27,066 nucleotides of DNA from JAZNQL01 sp045590155 (GTDB lineage: Bacteria; Bacillota; Clostridia; UMGS1883; UMGS1540): assembly GCA_045590155.1 (NCBI GenBank), contig JAZNQL010000012.1:1-27066 (forward strand), read 5' to 3'. Position numbers and translations under genes: made by a program. The notes under the pieces are model-generated. The model worked only from the letters and a program-made list of their open reading frames with translations. It made no database searches and was not told where the DNA came from. Below are positions 7,882 to 15,943 of the stretch, piece by piece (within the stretch, counting starts at the first letter, position 1; every line of letters starts with the position of its first letter).

Positions 7882-8739
7882 TCATTCCTTCTCCCAACGT
7901 CCCGATGCACCGCATGGCAAAACTATATCAAGAGGTAATATCGGAAGACCTACTTCGTCTGCGCACACTTTGCGTCCAAAGCGTTTTTTTACTGTCATTG
8001 TAAGTATATTTCCTATAACTGCAGGTGCAAGACCTGTGGTATATGAATTTATAAGGAAAAACAACGGATCGTCGGATAAAAGTTTTGCAGTTTTTTCGAC
8101 AAATGGAAAAATTTTATCCTCCATTTTCCATATTTCTCCGCCAGGACCTCTGCCGTAAGAGGGAGGGTCCATTATTATTCCGTCGTATTTATTACCACGG
8201 CGTATTTCTCTGTCTACAAGCTTTTCGCAATCTTCTGTGAAAAAGCGGATATATCTATCGGTTAATCCCGAAAGCTTTACATTTTCTTTTGCCCATTCTA
8301 TCATACCGCGGGATGCATCAACGTGAACTACATCTGCCCCTGCGTATGCCGCCGCCAATGTTGCTCCGCCTGTGTATGCAAAAAGATTTAAAACCTTTGC
8401 ATTTTTACGGGTTTTAACTTTTTCGATAATAAAGTCCCAGTTTACTGCCTGTTCAGGAAAAAGCCCTGTATGCTTAAAGCCTGTCGGGCGTACATTGAAC
8501 TTTAAATCTTTATACGAAACTGTCCATTTCTCGGGAAGGTTATTTGCAAATTCCCATTTCCCGCCACCCTTGTTGCTTCTGAAATAATGTCCGTCAGGAT
8601 GTTTTTTTGAAATTGTAGGACTTTGCCATATAACCTGCGGGTCGGGTCTTAACAGGGTGTATTTTCCCCATCTTTCAAGCTTTTCGCCATTTCCTGCATC
8701 AAGTATTTCGTAATCTTTCCATTTATCCGAAAGGAACAT
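7882..8739 (-). CDS. Class I SAM-dependent methyltransferase, RlmI/COG1092-like
   Basis: The 285-residue product resembles the catalytic half of RlmI-type 23S rRNA cytosine-5 methyltransferases, without the N-terminal PUA domain. Motif I is VLNLFAYTGGATLAAAYAGA (about residues 115-134), followed by VVHVDAS, and motif IV is IIMDPPSYGRG (about 189-199). The start is an ATG with GGGG 8 nt upstream. It is 40 nt downstream of the VanZ-like gene and 7 nt upstream of ecfA1. The substrate cannot be read from the sequence; a nucleobase in rRNA is the family expectation. PUA-less COG1092 members are common in Firmicutes, so the short length is not truncation. Confidence 0.85.
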   Translation of the reverse strand: MFLSDKWKDYEILDAGNGEKLERWGKYTLLRPDPQVIWQSPTISKKHPDGHYFRSNKGGGKWEFANNLPEKWTVSYKDLKFNVRPTGFKHTGLFPEQAVNWDFIIEKVKTRKNAKVLNLFAYTGGATLAAAYAGADVVHVDASRGMIEWAKENVKLSGLTDRYIRFFTEDCEKLVDREIRRGNKYDGIIMDPPSYGRGPGGEIWKMEDKIFPFVEKTAKLLSDDPLFFLINSYTTGLAPAVIGNILTMTVKKRFGRKVCADEVGLPILPLDIVLPCGASGRWEKE

Positions 8740-8779
8740 CTCAAAATCCCCTTTATTGCATATTTGATTTATAGTAACT

Positions 8780-9190
8780 TTATATCTTTTTAAGATTGAA
8801 TTTTTTTGTTATAAAATCCCAAAATACTGCAAGTGTACCGCCTGCGGTATCTATTATAACATCAAAGAGTTCTCCCGACCTTCCCTCAGAAAACATCTGA
8901 TGAAGTTCGTCGGTTGCAGCATAAACTGCTACAATTAAAACTGCGGTAACATACGGACGGATTTTTATTGTTTTTGTTATAAGAAGAGCCAGTACAAAAT
9001 AAAGTGTAAAATGTGCTCCTTTACGCACCAGATAAACTAACAGGTGCACATTTTGAAGGTTTAATATTTTTAAAACAAAATCAACAATACTCTGGCTTGT
9101 TGTGCTTGAATCTTCTGCCGTTTGTGCCGAAAAGCAAAAGATTATAAACAGCCATATAATCACGCTGATTACCGATACAGTTTTCTTCAT
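8780..9190 (-). CDS. VanZ-like membrane protein
   Basis: The 136-residue product has four hydrophobic segments and the VanZ family pattern RKGAHFTLYFVLALL (segment 2) and TDELHQMFSEGRSGELFDVIIDTAGG (between segments 3 and 4). VanZ-like proteins are small membrane proteins; the founding member gives low teicoplanin resistance, but most homologues, probably including this one, are uncharacterised. The start was set at MKKTVSV, one base after the alr stop (9192-9194), with GGGGGA just upstream. A reading 10 residues longer would lie inside alr. No other vancomycin resistance gene is nearby, so a resistance role is not supported. Confidence 0.85.
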   Translation of the reverse strand: MKKTVSVISVIIWLFIIFCFSAQTAEDSSTTSQSIVDFVLKILNLQNVHLLVYLVRKGAHFTLYFVLALLITKTIKIRPYVTAVLIVAVYAATDELHQMFSEGRSGELFDVIIDTAGGTLAVFWDFITKKFNLKKI

Positions 9191-9191
9191 T

Positions 9192-10316
9192 TTAATCCCC
9201 CGTATAAATTCTGGGAACACGTTTGCTTATACCGCAATAAACTTCGTAGGAAATTGTAGAAGAAAGTTTTGCAATTTCATCAACAGAGATAATGTTTTCG
9301 CCCATTAAGATTATTTCATCTTCCTTGTTAGCAGTAATACCGTCAATATTAGCCATGCACTGGTCCATACACACTCTTCCTACAATTTTTCCGTATTTTC
9401 CGTTTAAAAATACAGGGGCACAGTTTGACATACTGCGTGTATATCCGTCTCCGTAGCCGATTGAAATTGTTGCGGTTTTTTCTTCTTTTTCTGTTATATA
9501 GGTTCCTCCGTAACTTACAGAAATTCCTTTTTTTAAAGTTTCTATTCTTATTATTTTGCTTTTTAAAGTCATTGCTTCACGCAAGTTTACTTTTGTATTG
9601 TTCTTTACATATTCAGAAGGATATGCTCCGTAAATACATATTCCAGGTCTTACCATATCAAGATGCATATTTTTATATAAAAGTGTTGCAGCACTGTTTG
9701 CTATATGCTTTATAGGAATTTGTATTCCTTCTTTTTTGAGAAGCTCTACAATCTTTAAAAACAATTCAAACTGTTCTTGTGTTCCTTTGGAATTTTCTTC
9801 ATCTGCAGTTGCAAGATGGGTAAATATCCCTTGAATCTCTATATTGGAAAGTGCAGCTATTTTTTTGATAATGTCTATAACATCTTCTCTGTATGCAGGT
9901 ATACCTATTCTTGACATGCCGGTATCAAGTTTTATATGTATCTTTGCTTTTTTACAAAGTTTTTCTGCTTCTTTATTTATAAATTCTGCATCGCAAATAT
10001 CGAAAACTGTCATTTCAACGCCATTTACAATAAGCTCTGAAACTTTTTCTTTTGCGCTGTAGCCTACTATAAGTATCTTTGCAGATATATTTTTTGATAT
10101 AAGCTCCATTGCTTCCCAGGGACAGGCAACGCCAAGATAGTCGGCCCCGCATTCAACTACAGTTTTTGCTATTTTTTCTATTCCGTGACCATAAGCGTCG
10201 CTTTTAACCATTGCCATTATTTTTACATTATTGCCAACGGTTTTTCTTATTTCGCTCATATTATGACGTATTGCATCAAGGTTTACTTCTGCCCAGGCTC
10301 TGTCTGTTTTATTCAT
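9192..10316 (-). CDS. alr: Alanine racemase (PLP-dependent)
   Basis: Converts L-alanine to D-alanine for peptidoglycan. The 374-residue product has the PLP lysine K38 in MVKSDAYGHG, the second catalytic base Y269 in VSYGGTY, the GRVCMDQCM stretch near the active site and the C-terminal YEVYCGISKRVPRIY. Length is normal. The ATG follows AAAGGG at 7 nt. It lies 23 nt after the 64-residue unknown gene and is followed after one base by the VanZ-like gene. Identification is firm. Confidence 0.96.
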   Translation of the reverse strand: MNKTDRAWAEVNLDAIRHNMSEIRKTVGNNVKIMAMVKSDAYGHGIEKIAKTVVECGADYLGVACPWEAMELISKNISAKILIVGYSAKEKVSELIVNGVEMTVFDICDAEFINKEAEKLCKKAKIHIKLDTGMSRIGIPAYREDVIDIIKKIAALSNIEIQGIFTHLATADEENSKGTQEQFELFLKIVELLKKEGIQIPIKHIANSAATLLYKNMHLDMVRPGICIYGAYPSEYVKNNTKVNLREAMTLKSKIIRIETLKKGISVSYGGTYITEKEEKTATISIGYGDGYTRSMSNCAPVFLNGKYGKIVGRVCMDQCMANIDGITANKEDEIILMGENIISVDEIAKLSSTISYEVYCGISKRVPRIYTGD

Positions 10317-10339
10317 TTTAACACCCTTTCCTAAAAAGG

Positions 10340-10534
10340 TTAATAAATTATATCATCATATTCCGAAACTGCTATAAATTCAAAGGTTTTATCGGCAAAG
10401 TCGCTTCTTTTTATTGCACGCCGTGCCTGTTCTTTAAAGTAAAACTTATGGGCATATTCGCTTGACTGTACCAGTGTTCTTTTGTTGAAATAATATTTAT
10501 CATCAACTTTTATTATGTAAATTTTTTGTTTCAT
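10340..10534 (-). CDS. Small unknown protein, 64 residues
   Basis: I do not recognise this protein. It is a real gene by its signals: GAGGAG lies 8 nt before the ATG, it is 12 nt after the PyrF-like gene and 23 nt before alr, and it is on the same strand as everything around it. The product is lysine- and tyrosine-rich, with the pattern YIIKVDDKYYF then an AHKF-x-F-KEQARRAI segment, then FEFIAVSEYDD. That suggests two short strands, a helix beginning at KEQARRAI and a final strand, like small 'A..F.s..eA' domains seen in many hypothetical and phage proteins. No membrane segment, cysteine pair or signal peptide is present. Confidence 0.7.
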   Translation of the reverse strand: MKQKIYIIKVDDKYYFNKRTLVQSSEYAHKFYFKEQARRAIKRSDFADKTFEFIAVSEYDDIIY

Positions 10535-10546
10535 TTATAATGCTCC

Positions 10547-11203
10547 TCAAAGAAAGATTTTCCCTTTTCTTATAAGAGTGTTTATATCAAGATTTTTAAG
10601 CTTTTCCGTGTCGCTGTACGAACAGATTTCAGTTTCCACTATTGCACCTGTGCAATAACGTGTGAAATATGACTCTGCTATTGTCTTTCTGAAATTTTTA
10701 ACATAAAACATACAATACGGAAGTTCTTCTCTTATTTTATCTATATATTCTTTTTCACAAGATTCAACCACACAGCCTATATTACTGAAAGGATACATAC
10801 CAAGGCTTTGCCCCGCTGTCTCTTGTATCAGCTTTTCGTTATTGTTTAAATAAATGAAAATGTCTTTATTGTAACGGTTTGCAATAAATATGATCTGTTG
10901 TAAATCACTTTCTTCAAAAAAGGTAGTAACACTTACTCCGTCAGCCCATTCAAAATGTTTTAACAAGCTTTGCTCGGCATATTTTGATTTTAATGACAAA
11001 ACCGAATCGGAAAGAACGTACAATCCTTTATTTTTTGCATATTTTGCAGCTTCGCACACAAATTTTTCGCTATACAGATTTATATTAAATGCCACAGCCG
11101 ATATATAATCTGCCGCAGCATCAATTACACTTTTATAATCAGTTTCGGCCGAAAACTTTATAGCCGCAGGTAAATTCCTTTTTGATATTACTTTAGCAAG
11201 CAT
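10547..11203 (-). CDS. Divergent PyrF (OMP decarboxylase)-like protein, probably not catalytic
   Basis: The 218-residue product looks by eye like a worn-down type 2 orotidine 5'-phosphate decarboxylase barrel. Residues 25-45 (VIDAAADYISAVAFNINLYS), 62-67 (YVLSDS), 87-100 (ADGVSVTTFFEESD), 114-118 (DIFIY) and 140-147 (SNIGCVVE) line up in order with PyrF segments such as IADIKRGD, VTLNPYMG, GVFVLVRTS and GAVVG. In the D-x-K-x-x-D catalytic motif only the first aspartate (D66) remains; lysine is V68 and the last aspartate L71. The earlier catalytic lysine aligns with F39, and the PGYGAQGG phosphate loop is not recognisable (FYVKNFRKT). It starts 2 nt after the rluD-like gene. The fold assignment is inference; it might instead be an unrelated alpha/beta barrel. 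Confidence 0.5.
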   Translation of the reverse strand: MLAKVISKRNLPAAIKFSAETDYKSVIDAAADYISAVAFNINLYSEKFVCEAAKYAKNKGLYVLSDSVLSLKSKYAEQSLLKHFEWADGVSVTTFFEESDLQQIIFIANRYNKDIFIYLNNNEKLIQETAGQSLGMYPFSNIGCVVESCEKEYIDKIREELPYCMFYVKNFRKTIAESYFTRYCTGAIVETEICSYSDTEKLKNLDINTLIRKGKIFL

Positions 11204-11205
11204 TA

Positions 11206-12132
11206 TTACTTCTGCCTTTTTCTTAAATTGTTTAATATTTTTTCAAATTCTTCAGGTAATGGAGCCGAAAACTCCATATACTCTTCACTTTTGGGATGAA
11301 TAAAACCTATTTTCCCTGCGTGAAGAAGTTGTCCTTCAAGGTTAAATTCTTCTTTTTTTATGCCATAAGTTTTATCGCCTAAAACAGGGTGTCCTATATG
11401 TTTCATATGAACACGTATCTGATGCGTTCTTCCTGTCTTGAGACTGCACTCTACAAGAGTATATTTTTGAAATCTTTCGCATACTTTAAAATCCGTTATA
11501 GCTTCTCTGTCGCTACTGTCGTGCGATACTGCCATTTTCTTTCTGTCGGCAGGATTTCTTGCTATAAAGGTTTTTACTGTGCCCGAATCTTCTTTTATAT
11601 TGCCATGAACGATTGTATAGTAATGGCGTCTTAATGTGCGGGTTTTAAGTTGCTCGGAAAGATTTTTATGTGAAGTATCATTTTTTGCAACAACCAGCAA
11701 GCCTGTTGTATCTTTATCAAGCCTGTGTACTATACCAGGTCTTTTTACACCGTTTATTCCCGAAAGTGTGTCGCCGCAATAATAGAGCAAGGCATTTACC
11801 AGCGTGCCGGTAAAATTGCCGTCTGCCGGGTGTACTACCATATTTGCAGGCTTATTTATTACAAGCAGGCAATCATCCTCGTACACTATTGAAAGAGGAA
11901 TGTTTTCGGGCACAACGTCAAGGTTTTGCATTAAAGGAAGATTTATTTCAATTTCATCTTCAGAAGTTGTTTTATAGTTTGCTTTTACTTTTTTTCCGTT
12001 TGCAAATACACATCCGTCGTCAATAAGTGTTTTAACGTATGAACGTGTAAGCTCGGGAAAATATGAAGGGATTACTTTATCAATTCTCTCTCCAGAAAAA
12101 GTATCTTCAACTTTGAACGTCTTCTTCTCCAT
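11206..12132 (-). CDS. rluD: RluA/RluD-family 23S rRNA pseudouridine synthase
   Basis: The 308-residue product has an N-terminal S4 RNA-binding domain (about 13-65, with GERIDKVIPSYFPELTRSYVKTLI) and the RluA-family catalytic domain with motif HRLDKDTTGLLVVAK, nucleophile D139. Later family stretches are GRTHQIRVHMKHIGHPVLGD and LLHAGKIGF. RluD modifies helix 69 of 23S rRNA; the domain order fits RluD and the paired Firmicutes gene beside lspA, but RluC-like specificity is not excluded. The ATG has AGAGG 5 nt upstream and lies inside lspA (26-base overlap). Family is firm, target less so. Confidence 0.9.
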   Translation of the reverse strand: MEKKTFKVEDTFSGERIDKVIPSYFPELTRSYVKTLIDDGCVFANGKKVKANYKTTSEDEIEINLPLMQNLDVVPENIPLSIVYEDDCLLVINKPANMVVHPADGNFTGTLVNALLYYCGDTLSGINGVKRPGIVHRLDKDTTGLLVVAKNDTSHKNLSEQLKTRTLRRHYYTIVHGNIKEDSGTVKTFIARNPADRKKMAVSHDSSDREAITDFKVCERFQKYTLVECSLKTGRTHQIRVHMKHIGHPVLGDKTYGIKKEEFNLEGQLLHAGKIGFIHPKSEEYMEFSAPLPEEFEKILNNLRKRQK

Positions 12133-12583
12133 CGTTACCTCTTTTTTCTTGTTTGAATAAAAGATATATACATAAAAGAACTGTTCCTATTACAACAAGG
12201 CAATCTGCCACGTTAAACACAGGAAAATTTATGAGTCTTACATCTATAAAGTCTACAACTTTTCCGTACAAAATGCGGTCAATAAGATTGCCGCAGGCAC
12301 CTGACATTATAACAGACAGTGACAACATAAGAACTTTGCTTTCGGGCTTATTTTTTATTATGTATGCCAGAAAAGCTGTAAGAATCAGCACTGTAACTAT
12401 AATCAAAAACAGTCGCTGTCCTTTAAATATACTGAAGGCCGCACCGTCATTCAATACGTATGTTATATGAAATTTATCTTCGATAAGAGCAAGTGTTTCT
12501 CCTAATCTGAAGTTATTTGTTATGTAAAGTTTTGACAGAATATCGGCTGCCAGACCGAGTGCAAATATTAAGCACCAAATCAT
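12107..12583 (-). CDS. lspA: Lipoprotein signal peptidase (signal peptidase II)
   Basis: Membrane aspartyl protease that removes signal peptides from lipoproteins. The 158-residue product has four membrane segments and the family motifs LNDGAAFSI (45-52), GNLIDRILYGKVVDF and FPVFNVADC; the catalytic aspartates are D111 and D127. The ATG has CAGGAG 7 nt upstream. A perfect 12-bp hairpin lies 20 nt upstream of the start in the 61-nt gap after ileS. The lspA 3' end overlaps the start of the pseudouridine synthase gene by 26 bases, a longer overlap than the other pairs here. The C terminus ends in charged residues KRGNDGEED. Identification is firm. Confidence 0.95.
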   Translation of the reverse strand: MIWCLIFALGLAADILSKLYITNNFRLGETLALIEDKFHITYVLNDGAAFSIFKGQRLFLIIVTVLILTAFLAYIIKNKPESKVLMLSLSVIMSGACGNLIDRILYGKVVDFIDVRLINFPVFNVADCLVVIGTVLLCIYLLFKQEKRGNDGEEDVQS

Positions 12584-12603
12584 TTTTTTGCTCCTGATTA
12601 GTT

Positions 12604-12631
12604 GGCTACCGACCTTTGAAGGTCGGTAGCC
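12604..12631. repeat. Perfect 12-bp inverted repeat between ileS and lspA
   Basis: GGCTACCGACCT (12604-12615) and AGGTCGGTAGCC (12620-12631) are exact reverse complements around a 4-base loop. The stem is GC-rich (8 of 12) in a local A/T-rich gap of 61 nt. In the direction of transcription it is followed by AACTAATCAGG, not by a U-run, so it is not an ordinary Rho-independent terminator. It could be an RNA processing or stabilising hairpin that separates ileS from lspA in one mRNA, a pausing signal, or a copy of a dispersed palindromic repeat. The structure is seen directly; the function is open. Confidence 0.85.
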
Positions 12632-12644
12632 GTACTTTTAAATT

Positions 12645-15416
12645 TTACTCTAATACTTTTGCACAACGTTCACAAAGTGTGGGATGTGCACTGTTTTTGC
12701 CAACTTCTTCGCTATACATCCAGCAACGTTCGCATTTTTCTCCATCGCACTGTGCAACAGAAACTTTTACTGTTTCGCCCGAATATGCATTTTCGGGTGC
12801 AGAATCTTCAACGCATACCTTTGATACTATAAAGAGTGTTTTAAGGTCTTCGTCAAAGAAATCAAGGTTTGCTTTTTGTTCTTCATCTGCGTATATAGTA
12901 ATTTTAGCACCAAGTGAATGTCCGATAACTTTATCTGCTCTTGCTATTTCAAGGGCTTTTGATACATCTGTTTTGATTGCAAGCAGTTTTTCCCATTTTT
13001 CCATAAAATCAGCATCTGCTTCAACTTCAGGAATTTCGGGGAACTGATTGTAAAGTACTGCTCTCTTATCATCTTCTGCTCGATGTGGCATAAACTGCCA
13101 TATTTCTTCTGATGTGAAAGCAAGTACAGGGGATAACATTCTTGTAAGAGCATCTAAAATTGTATACATAACTGTTTGTACTGCTCTTCTCTTCTGGCTG
13201 TCAGCCTTTTCGGTATATAACTTATCTTTTACAATGTCAAGATAAAAGTTACTCATATCTACAACACAGAAGTTATGAATTGCATGATAAATAAGGTGGA
13301 ACTCATAACTTTCGTATGCATCACGTACCCTTTCGATAAGCTTTGCAAGCTTTGCAAGTGCCCATTTATCAAGCGAGCTTATTTCTTCAAGGTCTACAGA
13401 ATCCTTTTCGGGATCAAAGTCTGCAATATTTCCAAGAATATATCTTGCGGTATTTCTTATTTTTCTGTACGCTTCTGAAAGCTGTTTTAAGATGTCTTTA
13501 GAAATACGCATATCAGTTTTATAGTCAGCCGAAACAACCCACAGCCTTAAAATATCTGCGCCGTATTCTTTTATGATATCAAGAGGACTTATACCGTTAC
13601 CCTTGGATTTTGACATTTTTTGTCCGTCTGCATCAACTATCATACCGTGGGTAATTACCATTTTATAAGGTGCTACTCCCTTTGCGGCGATTGATGTTAA
13701 AAGTGAAGACTGGAACCATCCTCTGTACTGGTCATTTCCCTCAAGATACATATCTGCGGGGAAACTTAAGCCTTCTTTTACTTCAAGTACTGACGAGTGG
13801 CTGGAACCGGAGTCGAACCAAACATCCATTATATCTGTTTCTTTTTTGAACTTTGTGCATCCGCATTCACATTTTGTGCCTTCGGGCAAGATTTCGGAAG
13901 CATCAAGTCTGTACCATGCGCCGGAACCCTGTTCGCCAAAAAGTTTTGCAACTATTTTCAAGCTTTCGTCATTCACATATTCTTTTCCGCATTCTTCACA
14001 GTAGAAAATGGGAATGGGAACGCCCCATGTACGCTGACGGGATACACACCAGTCACTTCTGTCGCGTACCATGGCTGTAATTCTGTCTTCTCCCCATGAG
14101 GGAAGCCATTTTACATTCTTTATAGCTTCACAAGCCTGGTCTTTTATGCTCTCAACAGATGCAAACCACTGTTCAGCTGCACGGTAAACGATTGGTTCGT
14201 GACATCTCCAGCAATGAGGATACTGATGGATTATGTCTTCTGTTGCAAAAAGACAGTTTACACTTTCAAGTTTTGCAAGAATTTTTTCATTGGAATCGTT
14301 ATAGAAAAGTCCCGAAAATTCTCCTGCAAGGTCATTTAAATAACCTTTTTCGTCAACAGGTACGATTACTTCTACATCGTAATTTTTGCATGCAATAAAG
14401 TCTTCAAGACCGTGACCGGGTGCTGTATGAACACAGCCTGTACCTGCTTCAAGTGTTACATGGTCGCCCATAATAACAAGTGATGTTCTGTCTACAAAGG
14501 GATGCTTACACTTAATATATTCAAGTTCCGCACCGTCAAATTCAGCAATAGCAGAATATTCTGAAATTCCGCCTGCACGCATTACACTTTCTATAAGTTC
14601 TGCTGCTATAACAAGATTTCCCTTATCTGTTTTTACAATGCTGTATTTAAAGCCAGGGTTTAATGCTATTGCAACGTTACCGGGCAATGTCCAGGTTGTT
14701 GTTGTCCATATAACAAAGTAGGTGTTTGAAAGGTCTATACCCTTTGCTGAAAAGACACCCTTATCATCGCAAACAGGGAACTTTACATATATGGATTTTG
14801 TTTTATCTTCTTCGTATTCGATTTCTGCTTCTGCAAGAGCAGTTTCACAGTCAGGGCACCAGTAAATAGGCTTTAATCCTTTATAGATATAACCCTTTTT
14901 AACCATTTCACCGAAAATTTCTATCTGCTTTTCTTCGTATTTCGGGTCTAAAGTTATATAGGAATTATCAAAATCGCCCAAAGAGCCAAGACGTTTTATC
15001 TGACTTTTCTGATTTTCAACGTAACCGAGAGCAAAGTCTTTACAAACTTCTCTGAATTCGTTTACGTCAGCCTCGTGGCGGTTGATGCCCATTTTCTTTA
15101 TAGCCTGTCTTTCAATAGGAAGACCGTGGGTATCCCAACCGTGAATATAAGGTGCACGAAATCCACTGATATTTTTGTATCTTACAATAATATCCTTTAA
15201 TGTTTTGTTAAGTGCGTGACCCATATGCATATCGCCGTTTGCATAGGGAGGTCCGTCGTGCAGAATAAACAAGGGTTTATCTGCATTTTTTTCCATCAGA
15301 CCTTTATATAAGTCTTCCTCTTCCCACTTCTTTAAAGTATCGGGTTCGCGTGCGGGGAGATTTCCTCGCATAGGGAACTCGGTTTTTGGAAGATTTAAGG
15401 TTTCGCCGTAATCCAT
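12645..15416 (-). CDS. ileS: Isoleucyl-tRNA synthetase
   Basis: Charges tRNA-Ile with isoleucine. The 923-residue product is full length: HIGH-type motif HMGHA in PPYANGDMHMGHALNK (about 57-72), editing domain with IWTTTTWTLPGN, KMSKS motif in ADGQKMSKSKGNG (about 600-612), and a C-terminal zinc-binding segment CERCWMYSEE...CERCAKVL. This is the bacterial type 1 form. The ATG has AAAGGA 10 nt upstream and lies 6 nt after the divIVA stop. No T-box leader fits in that space, so ileS must be expressed from upstream promoters. Identification is firm. Confidence 0.97.
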   Translation of the reverse strand: MDYGETLNLPKTEFPMRGNLPAREPDTLKKWEEEDLYKGLMEKNADKPLFILHDGPPYANGDMHMGHALNKTLKDIIVRYKNISGFRAPYIHGWDTHGLPIERQAIKKMGINRHEADVNEFREVCKDFALGYVENQKSQIKRLGSLGDFDNSYITLDPKYEEKQIEIFGEMVKKGYIYKGLKPIYWCPDCETALAEAEIEYEEDKTKSIYVKFPVCDDKGVFSAKGIDLSNTYFVIWTTTTWTLPGNVAIALNPGFKYSIVKTDKGNLVIAAELIESVMRAGGISEYSAIAEFDGAELEYIKCKHPFVDRTSLVIMGDHVTLEAGTGCVHTAPGHGLEDFIACKNYDVEVIVPVDEKGYLNDLAGEFSGLFYNDSNEKILAKLESVNCLFATEDIIHQYPHCWRCHEPIVYRAAEQWFASVESIKDQACEAIKNVKWLPSWGEDRITAMVRDRSDWCVSRQRTWGVPIPIFYCEECGKEYVNDESLKIVAKLFGEQGSGAWYRLDASEILPEGTKCECGCTKFKKETDIMDVWFDSGSSHSSVLEVKEGLSFPADMYLEGNDQYRGWFQSSLLTSIAAKGVAPYKMVITHGMIVDADGQKMSKSKGNGISPLDIIKEYGADILRLWVVSADYKTDMRISKDILKQLSEAYRKIRNTARYILGNIADFDPEKDSVDLEEISSLDKWALAKLAKLIERVRDAYESYEFHLIYHAIHNFCVVDMSNFYLDIVKDKLYTEKADSQKRRAVQTVMYTILDALTRMLSPVLAFTSEEIWQFMPHRAEDDKRAVLYNQFPEIPEVEADADFMEKWEKLLAIKTDVSKALEIARADKVIGHSLGAKITIYADEEQKANLDFFDEDLKTLFIVSKVCVEDSAPENAYSGETVKVSVAQCDGEKCERCWMYSEEVGKNSAHPTLCERCAKVLE

Positions 15417-15422
15417 TTAAAA

Positions 15423-15914
15423 TCAATCCTTTCCTTCGCTGCCTTGCATATTCGAATGTGAAGAAAGTACTTCCTCAAGCATTCCGTTTAATATATCTAT
15501 CTGTGTTTTAAGTACAGCAATATTTTTTGTCACAAATGCTGCGGTGTTACGCTTCATATCTTCTTGCTTTACAGAAATTTCGCGTATCTTTTCTTCCGCT
15601 TCTTTGTTCATAATATCTATTTTGTTCTGTGCTGCTGTTATCATTTGATCAGCCTTTTCGGTTGCATTTTTCAAAGCAGCCTCGCTTGTGGTTTGTGCAA
15701 GCATCAGGGCACTGTGCATTGAGTCTTCCATAGATTTATACTTACTTACAAGCTCTTCTAATATTCCAAGCTTATCTTTATATGAGATATTTTCTTTATA
15801 AAGTGCTTCATAATCTTTACGGAAAACATCCATAAAGTGATCAACGCTTTCTTTTTTATAGCCGCCAAATTTTGTTTCAAACTCAATTTTTTCAAGTTCT
15901 AATGGAGAAAACAT
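15423..15914 (-). CDS. divIVA: DivIVA-domain coiled-coil protein
   Basis: Gram-positive DivIVA proteins bind curved membrane at division sites and poles and recruit partners. The 163-residue product begins MFSPLELEKIEFETKFGGYKKESVDHFMD, the usual N-terminal membrane-binding domain, and continues as a long coiled coil (about 35-155). The Phe-Arg insertion loop of classical DivIVA reads FGG here, so the Arg is not conserved. A good ribosome binding site (AAAGGAGG) lies 8 nt before the ATG. Position between sepF and ileS is the classical dcw-tail order. ylmG and ylmH, which often stand between sepF and divIVA, are missing here. Family is firm; a strict DivIVA role against a paralogue such as GpsB is inferred from context. 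Confidence 0.88.
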   Translation of the reverse strand: MFSPLELEKIEFETKFGGYKKESVDHFMDVFRKDYEALYKENISYKDKLGILEELVSKYKSMEDSMHSALMLAQTTSEAALKNATEKADQMITAAQNKIDIMNKEAEEKIREISVKQEDMKRNTAAFVTKNIAVLKTQIDILNGMLEEVLSSHSNMQGSEGKD

Positions 15915-15943
15915 TCTATATGCCTCCTTTTATCTTTTTGTTT

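Noticed and set aside
8740..8779. A promoter in the 40-nt gap before the methyltransferase gene
   Set aside because: A TATAAA-like box exists but no -35 element sits at a suitable distance; the A/T-rich sequence makes chance matches likely.
8780..9190. Glycopeptide resistance locus suggested by the VanZ-like gene
   Set aside because: No vanH, vanA, vanX, vanR or vanS homologue is present; VanZ-like proteins are widespread and mostly unrelated to resistance.
14671..14703. Thr in place of Pro in the WTTTPWTLP editing motif of IleS
   Set aside because: I recall WTTTTWTLPGN as common in clostridial isoleucyl-tRNA synthetases, so it is not a sign of lost editing.
15417..15422. T-box leader for ileS
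   Set aside because: Only 6 nt separate divIVA from ileS and no T-box sequence or specifier stem was seen; a leader cannot fit unless it lies within divIVA, where none was evident.
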